This document shows, in pieces, positions 36,270 to 44,936 of a stretch of DNA of 64,000 nt; within the stretch, counting starts at the first letter, position 1; each line of letters starts with the position of its first letter. Source of the DNA: Alteromonas indica (GTDB taxonomy: Bacteria; Pseudomonadota; Gammaproteobacteria; Enterobacterales; Alteromonadaceae). The notes below the pieces were generated by a model, which worked only from the letters and a program-made list of their open reading frames with translations, searched no databases and had not been told where the DNA came from. The position numbers and the translations under genes were made by a program. The stretch is taken from NCBI GenBank assembly GCA_003056425.1, contig PYVY01000003.1, positions 62,001 through 126,000 on the forward strand, in the 5' to 3' direction.

Positions 36270-36803
36270 TTAGCCGCGGTTTTCTACTACAGTTTTGAGG
36301 TTTTCAAGACCTGTTTCAAAGTCCGGCCCAATCATATCGTCCATCATCAGCACAAAATAACGGTTCACCGGATTGTTACCTACCTCGCCGCTATCACTCC
36401 AGGTAACCCGGGTACCTTCCTCGGTAGGTTCTAACGTAATGACACCGGTAGAGCCCATTTCATATTCGGGAAAGTACAGGCTGTATATCACTTTTTTATT
36501 ATGCTTAAGTTCCGTGATTTCCATTTTACCATCGCCCTGACTCTCACTTTCCCACTTGGAAAACATGCCTATAGCACGGTCGGGGCCACCATATTTAATT
36601 TGCATGTTGGGATCACGCTGGAACCATACCCCCCAGCTTGGCCAGGCTTTTAAATTAACCACTTCGGGGTAAATGTCGTCAGGCTCCGCAGCGATAATAA
36701 TACTACGTTCTACCTCGTATTCATCAGGCAGCACGAAGCTAACAATAATCACACCGAACAATAAGGCGGTTATCGCTATCGCGCTTTTTTTCAGAATTCC
36801 CAT
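36270..36803 (-). CDS. Membrane-anchored SRPBCC (START-like) family protein
   Basis: A 177-residue protein with one N-terminal hydrophobic helix (~5-25; signal anchor or signal peptide) and an SRPBCC/polyketide-cyclase-like domain (~30-175). The diagnostic opening VERSIIIAAEPDDIYPEVVNLKAW is split over ~31-55, and the closing helix carries NRYFVLMMDDMIGPDFETGLENL. These proteins bind hydrophobic ligands; the ligand here is unknown. The ATG at 36803 is preceded by AGAGGG, so I prefer it to the upstream ATG at 36827. It lies 33 bp downstream of the nucleoside hydrolase gene and probably shares its transcript. Confidence 0.82.
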   Translation of the reverse strand: MGILKKSAIAITALLFGVIIVSFVLPDEYEVERSIIIAAEPDDIYPEVVNLKAWPSWGVWFQRDPNMQIKYGGPDRAIGMFSKWESESQGDGKMEITELKHNKKVIYSLYFPEYEMGSTGVITLEPTEEGTRVTWSDSGEVGNNPVNRYFVLMMDDMIGPDFETGLENLKTVVENRG

Positions 36804-36836
36804 AGGCTTACCCTCTGACAATAACAAACTTCAACA

Positions 36837-37826
36837 TTATAACACTTCATTAACATTTTGCGAGGACAGCAATTTTTTATGGTCGCCAGTGAACTGATTA
36901 ATAACATAGTCGATGACAATCTGAGGGTTAACCTGACTGACCCAGCGTACCGGGTTACCGCTTGAACAGCGGTAAGTCTGACCGGCATTGGGGGTAGTCA
37001 CACTGACCTGCAGGCAATCTTCGCTTACGCTGTAAGCCTCTTCGGTAAGGCCCAATAGACTGGTTGCCAGTATATCCCATAGAAAGTAGGTAAACTCATA
37101 CGCTGGGATAGCCGTAACGGTATTGGCCCATAGCTGCCCCGCCAGATCTGACAACGCGGTATCGGTGTGCGCCAATGTTTGTAAAAAGGCTTTATTCACC
37201 GGCAAGGCGTTGGTGGCATCCAGTGGTACCATTAAAAGTGGAGCCCGGCTAGTAATAAGCGCCTGGGTGGCCTTAGGGTCCCAATAAGCATTCCATTCAG
37301 CGCTGCCGTTGTGGTCATGCATCGCAACGTTACCTTTGACGGTTATTGCCCCGCCCATCCAGATAACCGTCTGCAATTTTTCTGCTAACGCCGGATAGTG
37401 TTGAAGTACCCACGCCAGATTGGTCGCCGGGCCGGTAAGAACCATCGTCACCTTATCCGGGGTGTCTTGTAAATACTGTTTCAGCCATAGATGAGCCGGT
37501 AAGGCACTAACCGCCTCCCGCGACTCGTTGATTCTGAGCATTGCCGGCATGGTATGACAGATTCGGGGCTGGGCCCGCCACTCTGGCGGAAACGGGTTGG
37601 GGCCGACCAACTCCCCTACCGCCACGGGTACCTCAGTGCGCTCGGCCAGGGTCAGTAATTTCAGTGATGACACCAGGGCATCATCGGCATAACAATCGGC
37701 TGGCGTAATACATACCCCTTTTAAATCCACCTGCTCCATCGTCAGCGTAAGAAGCAGGGAAAGGATGTCATCAATGCCACCATCATGGTCAAAAATAACG
37801 GGAATAGTTGCTTGTTTAGATTTCAT
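36837..37826 (-). CDS. Inosine-uridine-type nucleoside hydrolase
   Basis: A 329-residue enzyme that hydrolyses the N-glycosidic bond of ribonucleosides to ribose and base. The calcium-binding cluster at the N-terminus reads DHDGGIDD (residues 13-20), preserving D-x-D-x-x-x-D-D. The HG variant is like the purine/inosine-adenosine-guanosine-preferring group rather than the DTDPGIDD of RihA/B. Downstream VLTGPATNLAWVL and IWMGGAI carry ligand-binding residues, and a His near the C-terminal active site is present (AMHDHNGSAEWNAYWDPKA, ~residue 160). Length and organisation are normal. It is divergent from glgC across a 140-bp region. Confidence 0.9.
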   Translation of the reverse strand: MKSKQATIPVIFDHDGGIDDILSLLLTLTMEQVDLKGVCITPADCYADDALVSSLKLLTLAERTEVPVAVGELVGPNPFPPEWRAQPRICHTMPAMLRINESREAVSALPAHLWLKQYLQDTPDKVTMVLTGPATNLAWVLQHYPALAEKLQTVIWMGGAITVKGNVAMHDHNGSAEWNAYWDPKATQALITSRAPLLMVPLDATNALPVNKAFLQTLAHTDTALSDLAGQLWANTVTAIPAYEFTYFLWDILATSLLGLTEEAYSVSEDCLQVSVTTPNAGQTYRCSSGNPVRWVSQVNPQIVIDYVINQFTGDHKKLLSSQNVNEVL

Positions 37827-37889
37827 AAATAACCTTTAGTGGCTAAAGTTTTCTTCTTGTGTAAGATGGAGATAACTGCCTGCAGCACC

Positions 37890-37905
37890 AAGACGTTAAC
37901 GTCTT
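37890..37905. promoter_or_regulatory. Perfect 16-bp palindrome upstream of glgC
   Basis: AAGACGTTAACGTCTT reads the same on both strands. It sits 61 bp before the glgC start and 63 bp before the nucleoside hydrolase start. Its core ACGTTAACGT is identical to the core of the liu operators. It may be an operator for either gene. Confidence 0.55.
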
Positions 37906-37966
37906 ACTGGCATCCAACCGAGCGCAGCATCGAAACCGATGCACATTTTAAACGGAGAACCCAAAC

Positions 37967-39244
37967 ATGGCAGATAATAGCTCGCGTTATATCAGTAATC
38001 TGACCCGGGATACTTATGCCCTAATCCTCGCCGGAGGTAAAGGGTCACGCCTGCATGAGCTAACCAATTGGCGGGCGAAACCCGCACTTTATTTTGGCGG
38101 AAAATTTCGCATCATCGATTTTCCCTTGTCAAACTGCATAAACTCAGGGATTCGCCGGGTCGGTGTGGTTACCCAATACAAATCCCATTCTCTGATCCGC
38201 CACCTGGTGCGCGGCTGGGGCCACTTTAAGAAAGAATTGGGCGAATCGGTGGAAATTCTACCGGCCTCACAGCGATTTTCCGATAGCTGGTATGAAGGTA
38301 CCGCAGATGCCGTATTTCAAAACATCGATATTATCCGTGACGAGCTACCCAAATATGTGATGATTTTGTCAGGCGATCATATCTATCGAATGGATTATGG
38401 GCATATGCTGGCACACCATGTAGAGACCGGCGCTAAAATGACGGTATCGTGTATGTCGGTCCCCATAGAAGAGGCCGCCGGAGCCTTTGGTGTACTTGCT
38501 GTAGAAGAGAACTACCGTATTGTGGGCTTTGAAGAGAAGCCGGCAAACCCTACCCCGCTACCTAATGATCCGACCCGGTGCCTGGCGTCCATGGGTAACT
38601 ACGTGTTTGACACTGAATTTTTGTTTGAACAGTTGAAGCGTGATTCCGAAACATCAGGGTCCCAGCGCGATTTTGGTAAAGACATTATTCCTTCGATTAT
38701 TGCCGACCAGAAAGTGTTCGCGTTTCCCTATGATGGTGGTACAGACGGCACTGCTTACTGGCGGGATGTAGGAACCATTGACTCCTTCTGGGAAGCGAAT
38801 ATGGAAATGGTTGCACCGGTACCACAATTGAACCTGTACGATCAGAAATGGCCAATATGGACCTATCAGGAACAGCTGCCCCCGGCAAAATTCGTGTGGG
38901 AAGATCACGATCGTCGCGGTGAGGCGATAAATTCGGTGGTCTCTGGTGGGTGTATTATTTCCGGTTCAACTATTCGCCAAAGCCTGGTTTTTTCGAATGT
39001 ACGGGTTCATTCATATGGCTTAATCGAAGAAGCGGTCATTTTGCCGGATGTGGAAATTATGCGCCATTGTAAATTGCGTAAAGTGATTATCGATCGCGGC
39101 TGCGAAATACCCGAGGGAATGGTAATTGGTTACGACCATGATGAAGATCGCGCTCGTGGCTTCCGGGTATCAGAAAAGGGCGTGGTTCTGGTTACCCGGG
39201 AAATGCTTGGCCAACCCGTGGGTGGCTTAATGGCCACCGGTTAA
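37967..39244 (+). CDS. glgC: Glucose-1-phosphate adenylyltransferase
   Basis: A 425-residue enzyme that makes ADP-glucose from ATP and glucose-1-phosphate, the committed step of bacterial glycogen synthesis. It has an N-terminal nucleotidyltransferase domain with [15 protein letters not shown] (~residue 18), the substrate segments [15 protein letters not shown] and GFEEKP, and a C-terminal left-handed beta-helix with [12 protein letters not shown]. Length fits the family (E. coli 431). No glycogen synthase or branching gene is adjacent. The start has GGAG upstream; the preceding 140 bp contains a perfect palindrome. The stop overlaps the convergent hydrolase stop by 4 bp. Confidence 0.95.
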   Translation: MADNSSRYISNLTRDTYALILAGGKGSRLHELTNWRAKPALYFGGKFRIIDFPLSNCINSGIRRVGVVTQYKSHSLIRHLVRGWGHFKKELGESVEILPASQRFSDSWYEGTADAVFQNIDIIRDELPKYVMILSGDHIYRMDYGHMLAHHVETGAKMTVSCMSVPIEEAAGAFGVLAVEENYRIVGFEEKPANPTPLPNDPTRCLASMGNYVFDTEFLFEQLKRDSETSGSQRDFGKDIIPSIIADQKVFAFPYDGGTDGTAYWRDVGTIDSFWEANMEMVAPVPQLNLYDQKWPIWTYQEQLPPAKFVWEDHDRRGEAINSVVSGGCIISGSTIRQSLVFSNVRVHSYGLIEEAVILPDVEIMRHCKLRKVIIDRGCEIPEGMVIGYDHDEDRARGFRVSEKGVVLVTREMLGQPVGGLMATG

Positions 39245-40047
39245 CAAATAGCGGCCCACCGGTTAATCGTCTTGGTTAGCCGGTCAGCCACATCCTGCGG
39301 AAACTCCAGGGGTAACATGTGGCCGCCCGGTAACGATGTCTGCTCAATGCGGTTTTGCTGCACAAACCGCTGCCAGTGTTTTGGTTTACATACTACCGAC
39401 TCTGCGCCGGTAATAAGTAAGCCAGGACACTGTAACCGGCCTTTATAACGGTCAAGATTATGCGGCACATTGCGAAAAATATCTGCTTCCACGTCCGGTC
39501 TGAACGTTAGGTTTATCCTACCTTCTTCATGTTGCGTAGCGGCTGCAACATAATCGGCCACACAGGCTGGTTGCATATTTTTAAATAACGCTTTTTGCTG
39601 AAAATAGCTCACCAGATCGCTGTCGGCCTGCCACTGGCTATTGCGATTTTGAGCTAGCTTCGCCGGAGTAATTTTATCTATATAAGAAGTAAGTTTGGCT
39701 CCCCGCAGGAGCCAACTACCGGGGCCCAACACCAACGGCGGATCAATAACTATAAGGCCGGCAAAGTAGTCAGGTTGTTCACAGGCCGCCATAAACGAAA
39801 TAATAGCCCCAAACGAGTGACCTACCGCATAAACTTTTGTGCCCTGACGGTTTACCTTTACATATTCAAGCAGTTCCGCCACCTGGTTTTCCCAGTTGCG
39901 CCCCACCGGTAAGGCCGGGTCGTGACCAAACATAGGTTTGGCCAAAATTTGCCAATGCTTCGGCAATCGCTTAAAGACTTCATTATAACTCGCTGCCGGA
40001 AAACCATTGGCATGCGCAAAGTGCAAAGTAACAGGCGATTCAGACAC
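39241..40047 (-). CDS. Alpha/beta hydrolase
   Basis: A 268-residue alpha/beta-hydrolase fold protein. The nucleophile elbow GHSFGA (~residue 86) and the early [13 protein letters not shown] (oxyanion HxxG-like region) are evident, and the catalytic His is in [10 protein letters not shown] near the C-terminus (~residue 247). A substrate such as an ester or acyl-CoA-related compound cannot be named. I place the start at the GTG at 40047, which has AAGGA six bases upstream and begins just before the fold. The in-frame ATG at 40119 adds 24 residues of unlikely sequence. It is divergent from the thioesterase gene. Confidence 0.85.
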   Translation of the reverse strand: MSESPVTLHFAHANGFPAASYNEVFKRLPKHWQILAKPMFGHDPALPVGRNWENQVAELLEYVKVNRQGTKVYAVGHSFGAIISFMAACEQPDYFAGLIVIDPPLVLGPGSWLLRGAKLTSYIDKITPAKLAQNRNSQWQADSDLVSYFQQKALFKNMQPACVADYVAAATQHEEGRINLTFRPDVEADIFRNVPHNLDRYKGRLQCPGLLITGAESVVCKPKHWQRFVQQNRIEQTSLPGGHMLPLEFPQDVADRLTKTINRWAAIC

Positions 40048-40133
40048 GTTTTTCCTTGATGGTAAATTTCGCAATTGGCGTTTTGTTTCGGTTGGGTTAG
40101 GATAGCACAAACAACTCATCTGACCAGAAGCAC

Positions 40134-40949
40134 ATGCATATTGATGAACTACTTAATCTGCCTGCCGCAGAACTAAAAGATAATAACAAAGGGTATTTTA
40201 ACAACCTGCATATTCCAACCAGCTGGGCGCAGGGCAGAACTGCCTTTGGTGGCCTGAGCGCAGGCATGGTTTACACTGCGATTAGTAAATTCGTAGACGG
40301 TAGCCGGGTATTACGGGCATTTAACACCAACTTCATTGGCCCTATTGCCTTGGAAAAACCTTTTACAATAGAGGTGATCCCCTTACGCGAAGGTAAAAAT
40401 GTCAGTCATTTTCTAGGCCAGGTGGTACAGGATGGCAAGATTTGTGTTTCCTGTCAGGCCTGCTTTGGGGTGGGTAGATCGTCAAAAATACAGGTCGAAA
40501 ACCATCAGGTCCATGCTATGGCCCCGCCGAAAAAGGCCCAGTTTATTCCCCAAATTCCTAAAGTTACCCCTAAATTTTTACGTCATTTTGATTTAGCCAT
40601 TGCTGATGGCGGGATTCCTTTCACCGGGCGTAAAAGCAATCATTATCATGGTTTCATGCGTTTTACCCAGCCTCCCTCCACGCTAACTGACGCGCATCTG
40701 ATTACCATGATTGACGCTTGGCCGCCTACCTTGTTACAGATGATGAAATGGCCGGCGCCGGCCAGTACGGTTACCTGGAATTTGGAATTTATCCATCCTC
40801 ATCGTGAAATAACCGGCGCCGACTGGTTTGCGTACCAGGCACATACGCGCCAGGCAGCGGATGGGTACGGGCATACCGAGGCAACTATCTGGGACAAAGA
40901 CAACGAAGTGGTTGCAATCAGCCGCCAAACGGTAGCGGTTTTCGATTAA
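40134..40949 (+). CDS. Double-hotdog acyl-CoA thioesterase family protein
   Basis: A 271-residue TesB/4HBT-3-like thioesterase. The N-terminal hotdog has TSWAQGRTAFGGLSAGMVYTA (helix over the substrate, split at ~30-50), and the C-terminal hotdog ends in VTWNLEFIHPHREITGADWFAY and YGHTEATIWDKDNEVVAISRQ, the usual closing pattern. It should hydrolyse acyl-CoA thioesters in the cytoplasm. Specificity is unknown. The stop overlaps the stop of the convergent HDOD gene by 4 bp. Confidence 0.87.
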   Translation: MHIDELLNLPAAELKDNNKGYFNNLHIPTSWAQGRTAFGGLSAGMVYTAISKFVDGSRVLRAFNTNFIGPIALEKPFTIEVIPLREGKNVSHFLGQVVQDGKICVSCQACFGVGRSSKIQVENHQVHAMAPPKKAQFIPQIPKVTPKFLRHFDLAIADGGIPFTGRKSNHYHGFMRFTQPPSTLTDAHLITMIDAWPPTLLQMMKWPAPASTVTWNLEFIHPHREITGADWFAYQAHTRQAADGYGHTEATIWDKDNEVVAISRQTVAVFD

Positions 40950-41785
40950 AACAAAACAAAAGAGTTAGGATTAAACAACGCAATGACACTGATGCACTGT
41001 AAATTTGTGATATCCAGTGCATCTTCCAGCTCGTCCCGGGCAAGGTCGAGAGTTTCGTGAAGATGTGGCTCCAGGTTACATAGTTCGGGGTAAATATCCG
41101 GGTGTACATTGTCCAGGGCCAGCGTATAGCTTAGCTGCATTATGCTGGCATCCAAGTCGCTGCTTAACGGCTGATGCAAGGCGCGGATGGGTTGATGAAT
41201 CGTGGCTGGTATGCCCCATTGTTTGATCAACTCCGCAGATAATTCAGCATAGGTGAAACCCAGCACCGCACGCTGTAAATCGTTTGGCCCTACCCGGCTA
41301 TTGAAAGCCAGACACCGGGTTGCTTCTTTGGGGTGGGTGCTTACCACCACCAGCTCACCAATATTATGCAGTAGCCCGGCGACAAATAGCCGTTCTGGCT
41401 CCCGCTGGCGTTTATATTCCGCAAAATACTTTGCCAATAGCCCACAGCTGACACTTTGTTCCCAGAACTTATCTAAATCTATTATATTGGCTTCCATGCT
41501 GCCAAAAGCATGGGTGACCCCATATGCTAACGCCAGATCATAAGCCGAACGCGTGCCAATAACCTGCAGCGCTTTGGTTATGGTTTCAATAGCATTGGGG
41601 AACCGATACAACGCACTATTAGCCACCTTTAAAATCTGACTGGTAAGGCCGGGGTCAAATGAAATAATTTCTGCCACATCATCCATGCTGGCCGCGTGAT
41701 CGTCCATGCATTCTTTTAAACGGGTTACCGCTTCTGGTAGCACAAATACTTCACTGGCGCTAACCGCTAATTCCTGCACATTCAT
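40946..41785 (-). CDS. HDOD domain signalling protein
   Basis: A 279-residue protein, essentially one HDOD domain (~15-215). Family sequences are evident: IISFDPGLTSQILKVANSALYRF, TITKALQVIGTRSAYDLAL and LLHNIGELVV. The HD residues of true phosphohydrolases are altered, as in all HDOD proteins, so it is expected to bind or scaffold rather than hydrolyse. HDOD proteins modulate motility, c-di-GMP or stress signalling. It is divergent from the glycosyltransferase gene across a 247-bp region that contains a near-24-bp palindrome. Confidence 0.88.
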   Translation of the reverse strand: MNVQELAVSASEVFVLPEAVTRLKECMDDHAASMDDVAEIISFDPGLTSQILKVANSALYRFPNAIETITKALQVIGTRSAYDLALAYGVTHAFGSMEANIIDLDKFWEQSVSCGLLAKYFAEYKRQREPERLFVAGLLHNIGELVVVSTHPKEATRCLAFNSRVGPNDLQRAVLGFTYAELSAELIKQWGIPATIHQPIRALHQPLSSDLDASIMQLSYTLALDNVHPDIYPELCNLEPHLHETLDLARDELEDALDITNLQCISVIALFNPNSFVLF

Positions 41786-41853
41786 TGCGTGTGGCTCCTT
41801 CAGATAGCCTGAGGTAACGGCTTTCTCATTGTCGCTATGGTTTGTCTTTCAGG

Positions 41854-41877
41854 TAATCTGATTTATAGATCAGATTA
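41854..41877. promoter_or_regulatory. Inverted repeat TAATCTGAT-N6-ATCAGATTA, candidate operator
   Basis: Perfect 9-bp arms (41854-41862 and 41869-41877) separated by 6 bp, in the divergent region 69 bp upstream of the HDOD gene. The 24-bp span suits a dimeric regulator. Neither neighbouring gene encodes one. Confidence 0.5.
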
Positions 41878-42032
41878 TGTTGCTTCGCCAATATACTATC
41901 GGCTTAGCAACTTAAGTATAGGGGGATACCACCAGGTTACGAATTGATACATTTTGCGCTTCTCCATAAACACTCGGTGATAGCCCAAAACGTAATTTGG
42001 TGCAGAATTTGTTATTATTGGGGCAACGTAAC

Positions 42033-43280
42033 ATGTTTTGTATGAGTGCTGTTTTGTCCCACCCGAATATTGTGGTAATTGGTTATGTCTGGCCGGAGCC
42101 CGCCTCGTCCGCGGCCGGCGAAAATATGTTCAACCTGCTGATGGCGTTTGTTGAGCATGGCTGGCAGGTCACGTTTATGACCGCCGCCAGCGATAGCAGC
42201 CATAAGGCTGACCTGGCCGCTGCTGGTATTCGGTCGGTGCCGATCGCGTTAAACTGTAGTTCGTTTGACACACAACTGAGTGCCCTGGCACCGGATGCGG
42301 TGGTCTTCGACCGGTTTATGATTGAGGAGCAATTTTCATGGCGGGTTAAACAAACCTGTCCCCAGGCCGTGCGAATTTTAAATACAGAAGACTTACACAG
42401 TCTGCGGCATACCCGCCAACAAGCGGTAAAAAAACAGCAAGAGCCACATGTCGAATTTAGCGAGCCGATGGTACAGCGTGAGATTGCCGCCATTTTACGT
42501 TGCGACTTGTCGCTGATTATCTCTGCGGCTGAATACCGGCTACTAACAGAGACCTTTGCGGTGCCCCCCGCCCAGTTGTTATCACTGCCGTTGCTTATCA
42601 GTGCTGCGCCCACGCATATTCCGCCATTTTCCGCCCGCCAGGGATTTATGTTTATTGGCAATTTTCGCCATGCACCTAACTGGGACGCAGTATTGCAGTT
42701 AAAAGAGCAGTGGTGGCCTGCCATCAGGCAACGTTTCGGACACGCCCAACTGGCGGTGTATGGTGCCTATCCGGCCAAAAAAGTCACCAACCTGCACAAT
42801 CCGACGCAAGGCTTTCATGTGCATGGCTGGGTGAAAGACGCTCGCGCCGCGATTAGCGCACACCGTGTTATGCTGGCCCCTCTGCGTTTTGGCGCCGGTA
42901 TTAAAGGCAAGCTGATTGGGGCGATGCAATGTGGCACCCCCAGTATCACTACTACCGTGGCCACCGAAGGAATCCACTACCCGGCAGGCTGGCCTGGCGC
43001 CGTGGCGGATACGGTGGATGACATGGCCAGACAGGCGGTTGAATTACATAATCAGCAAACCAGTTGGAACAACGCGGCCGCCCGCGCAGCACTAATTATT
43101 GATGAGCAATTTGCTACCAGGGCTAATCAGCAGCGGTTGGTTAACACTACCGAGAGTCTGGTTACAAACCTTACGCAACATCGCCAGGGATTATTTTTGC
43201 AACAGCTGCTATGGCACGAAACATTGCGCAGTACGCAGTATATGTCGCAATGGATTGAAGCTAAAAATGCAACAAACTGA
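42033..43280 (+). CDS. Family-4-like glycosyltransferase
   Basis: A 415-residue predicted GT-B glycosyltransferase. The N-terminal half has the acceptor-binding pattern IVVIGYVWPEPASSAAGENMF split at ~11-31, and the C-terminal half has a nucleotide-sugar-binding region: GFMFIGNFRHAPNWDAV, VHGWVKD, MLAPLRFGAGIKGKL and GTPSITT. The latter are typical of Glyco_trans_1_4-type members. The sugar and acceptor are unknown. The start is uncertain: ATGs at 42033 and 42042 and a TTG at 41997 are all in frame and none has a strong ribosome site. It stands alone rather than in a polysaccharide cluster. Confidence 0.8.
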   Translation: MFCMSAVLSHPNIVVIGYVWPEPASSAAGENMFNLLMAFVEHGWQVTFMTAASDSSHKADLAAAGIRSVPIALNCSSFDTQLSALAPDAVVFDRFMIEEQFSWRVKQTCPQAVRILNTEDLHSLRHTRQQAVKKQQEPHVEFSEPMVQREIAAILRCDLSLIISAAEYRLLTETFAVPPAQLLSLPLLISAAPTHIPPFSARQGFMFIGNFRHAPNWDAVLQLKEQWWPAIRQRFGHAQLAVYGAYPAKKVTNLHNPTQGFHVHGWVKDARAAISAHRVMLAPLRFGAGIKGKLIGAMQCGTPSITTTVATEGIHYPAGWPGAVADTVDDMARQAVELHNQQTSWNNAAARAALIIDEQFATRANQQRLVNTTESLVTNLTQHRQGLFLQQLLWHETLRSTQYMSQWIEAKNATN

Positions 43281-43337
43281 CCTTACCCGCAATTATTTGC
43301 TATACCTATAGAAACACACGCTTTAAATGAAGACCGC

Positions 43338-43781
43338 ATGAAACCATATGCCCCATTTGTTGCTATTGTGTGCGCGATAGCACTGCTCTATCCGCCCAAT
43401 ATTCACGGCCAAACCCGTCAGCAGGATGTTGTGATGCTGTGCCATGGCCTTGGTAATACCGTGGGCCAGGTGCAACAGGGCCGCCGCAGTGGCATAGAAG
43501 ATAGCGCCAATCAGGCCATTAATATGCTTAATGAGCTTAGCTCTGTAGTTGAAGAAGACCTGATGAGCAGTGTTGATCCGTTTTTAGACAAAACACGGCG
43601 GTTACCTGAATATTGGACCGCTGCACTGTATACCCATGCGTGTATTTACAACTATACACAACAGCTTACTCAGATAGCGCTAATCTCAAGTATGGTAATT
43701 GCACGCTGTGATATGAGCAGAGCAGATCCCGGGTGCCTGGAGCAGGTATTTTACGATTTACCTGAGCAACAGGCGATTTAA
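43338..43781 (+). CDS. Exported hypothetical protein, four cysteines
   Basis: A 147-residue protein with a signal peptide (MKPYAPFVAIVCAIALLYPPNIHGQ) and no domain I recognise. The mature part is helical-looking and has four cysteines (CHGLGN, THACIYN, IARCDMS, GCLEQV) that could form two disulfides in the periplasm. It follows the glycosyltransferase by 57 bp on the same strand, so it may be co-transcribed. I do not recognise a family. Confidence 0.65.
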   Translation: MKPYAPFVAIVCAIALLYPPNIHGQTRQQDVVMLCHGLGNTVGQVQQGRRSGIEDSANQAINMLNELSSVVEEDLMSSVDPFLDKTRRLPEYWTAALYTHACIYNYTQQLTQIALISSMVIARCDMSRADPGCLEQVFYDLPEQQAI

Positions 43782-43830
43782 CAGGCTGCCCCGCTCGCGG
43801 GCCTGGCTTATTTGAGCACCTAGCCGAATA

Positions 43831-43878
43831 GCTATGCCGGCGTAAAGCCGGGCATAGGGCCGGGCATAGGGCCGGGCA
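43831..43878. repeat. Hairpin plus 12-bp tandem repeat between convergent genes
   Basis: CTATGCCGGC (43832-43841) pairs with GCCGGGCATAG (43847-43857) over a 5-base loop with one bulge. The second arm belongs to a 12-bp direct repeat GCCGGGCATAGG at 43847-43858 and 43859-43870, with a partial copy to 43878. It is probably a terminator or a REP-like element between the exported protein gene and csdE. Confidence 0.6.
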
Positions 43879-43908
43879 AGCACAAGACGAGGCCGTTATA
43901 TGATTTCG

Positions 43909-44316
43909 TCAAGCCGCGGTGCCGGCCAGGGCATGTAATGTTTTTACCACCTGGGCTACTCCGTCCGCCCTGGACTGGCTAATCTGACGGCTGATTCCCA
44001 GCTCGGCCAGGTAGTTGGCAAAATCGAATTGGGCGAGCTGCTGGCTTTCCAAACTATGCGCCTTTTCCAGCAGAACTGCTAAAACCCCGCGGATAATCTT
44101 CGCTGAACTATATGCCACAAAGTGCCCTGGCGTTTGCGGGCAGGCTGCCAGCCATACCTCGCTTTGACACCCCGAGACATGATTTTCAGGTATCTGCAGC
44201 GCGGTTGGCATTGGTTGTAAGTATTTGCCTGCCAACATCAGCTGACGGGTCATTTCGTCCCACCCCTGTGCCGCCTTTACGGCAGTTGCTAATGGCAAGT
44301 TTGCAGTATCCGCCAC
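43909..44316 (-). CDS. SufE/CsdE-family sulfur acceptor protein
   Basis: A 135-residue protein of the SufE/CsdE family that accepts sulfur from a cysteine desulfurase. The catalytic cysteine is C50 in HVSGCQSEVW, the exact family motif. The fold continues with SAKIIRGVLAVLL. The length matches the family. A cysteine desulfurase (sufS/csdA) is not in the window, so I cannot choose between SufE and CsdE. It lies one base downstream of the DUF2750 gene on the same strand and is probably in one operon with it. Confidence 0.9.
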   Translation of the reverse strand: MADTANLPLATAVKAAQGWDEMTRQLMLAGKYLQPMPTALQIPENHVSGCQSEVWLAACPQTPGHFVAYSSAKIIRGVLAVLLEKAHSLESQQLAQFDFANYLAELGISRQISQSRADGVAQVVKTLHALAGTAA

Positions 44317-44317
44317 C

Positions 44318-44740
44318 TTACCGGGCTTCCTCAGTCAGGCTTTGCAGTAATTCATTGGCGCTTAAGACCATACCAGTCTGATCTTCACCTACCGGACATA
44401 CCACCAGCGCCACGTCGTTAGTGGCCAGGCCCGGCAGCCAGGTATTAATAAAGTCCTCCAGGTCAATTGAGGTGGGGCTGGCGCCGGTCTCTTGCGCCCT
44501 TGACCATAAACCAATCAGGTCCTGATGCGGCCATATCGGTAGCAGCGCGCCAATATTATCTTCGCTGCTCTCATCTTCAGGCTCTAACATAATAAAGCCA
44601 GATTCCCCAGCCAGCGTCCATAGCGCATTGGCTTTTCCAACATATTGCAAAAACAGCTCAAGACGTTCTTCGGGCGTAAGTTTTGCCGCCTGTAATAATA
44701 CGGCTTCAGACAGCGACGGGGTAACGGTTTCAGGAAACAT
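44318..44740 (-). CDS. DUF2750 domain protein
   Basis: A 140-residue acidic cytoplasmic protein matching the DUF2750 pattern: ANALWTLAGESGFIML near residue 38, LPIWPHQDLIGLWS, then IDLEDFINTWLPGLATNDVALVVCPVGED. No function is known for the family; the fold appears compact with a conserved Trp-rich core. Stop and start of the csdE-like gene are separated by only one base, so the pair is probably co-translated. This is a neighbourhood, not a functional, link. Confidence 0.8.
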   Translation of the reverse strand: MFPETVTPSLSEAVLLQAAKLTPEERLELFLQYVGKANALWTLAGESGFIMLEPEDESSEDNIGALLPIWPHQDLIGLWSRAQETGASPTSIDLEDFINTWLPGLATNDVALVVCPVGEDQTGMVLSANELLQSLTEEAR

Positions 44741-44890
44741 AGTAACTTCTGTACATAGGATGAATTGCGTTGAATTATAAAGGCCTGAGGAGCATTTACC
44801 AGCATTGTGTTAAGGGGCGTAAAAATAGCCCTACAGCGATGTCTTATATAAGTTATCAAGAACCGTCTTTTTGATTTAACCTGATTGGTT

Positions 44891-44935
44891 TAGCGTGGTA
44901 CGCTAGCCAGTATTACCGTACCAGATTACTGGCTA
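44891..44935 (+). promoter_or_regulatory. Inverted repeats at the start of an unknown gene pair
   Basis: TAGCGT-GGT-ACGCTA (44891-44905) overlaps a second perfect repeat TAGCCAGTA (44904-44912) / TACTGGCTA (44927-44935). The second arm ends one base before the ATG at 44937, where the ribosome site would be, and no clear Shine-Dalgarno is visible. It may act on DNA as an operator or in mRNA as a hairpin covering the ribosome site. Confidence 0.55.
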
Positions 44936-44936
44936 A

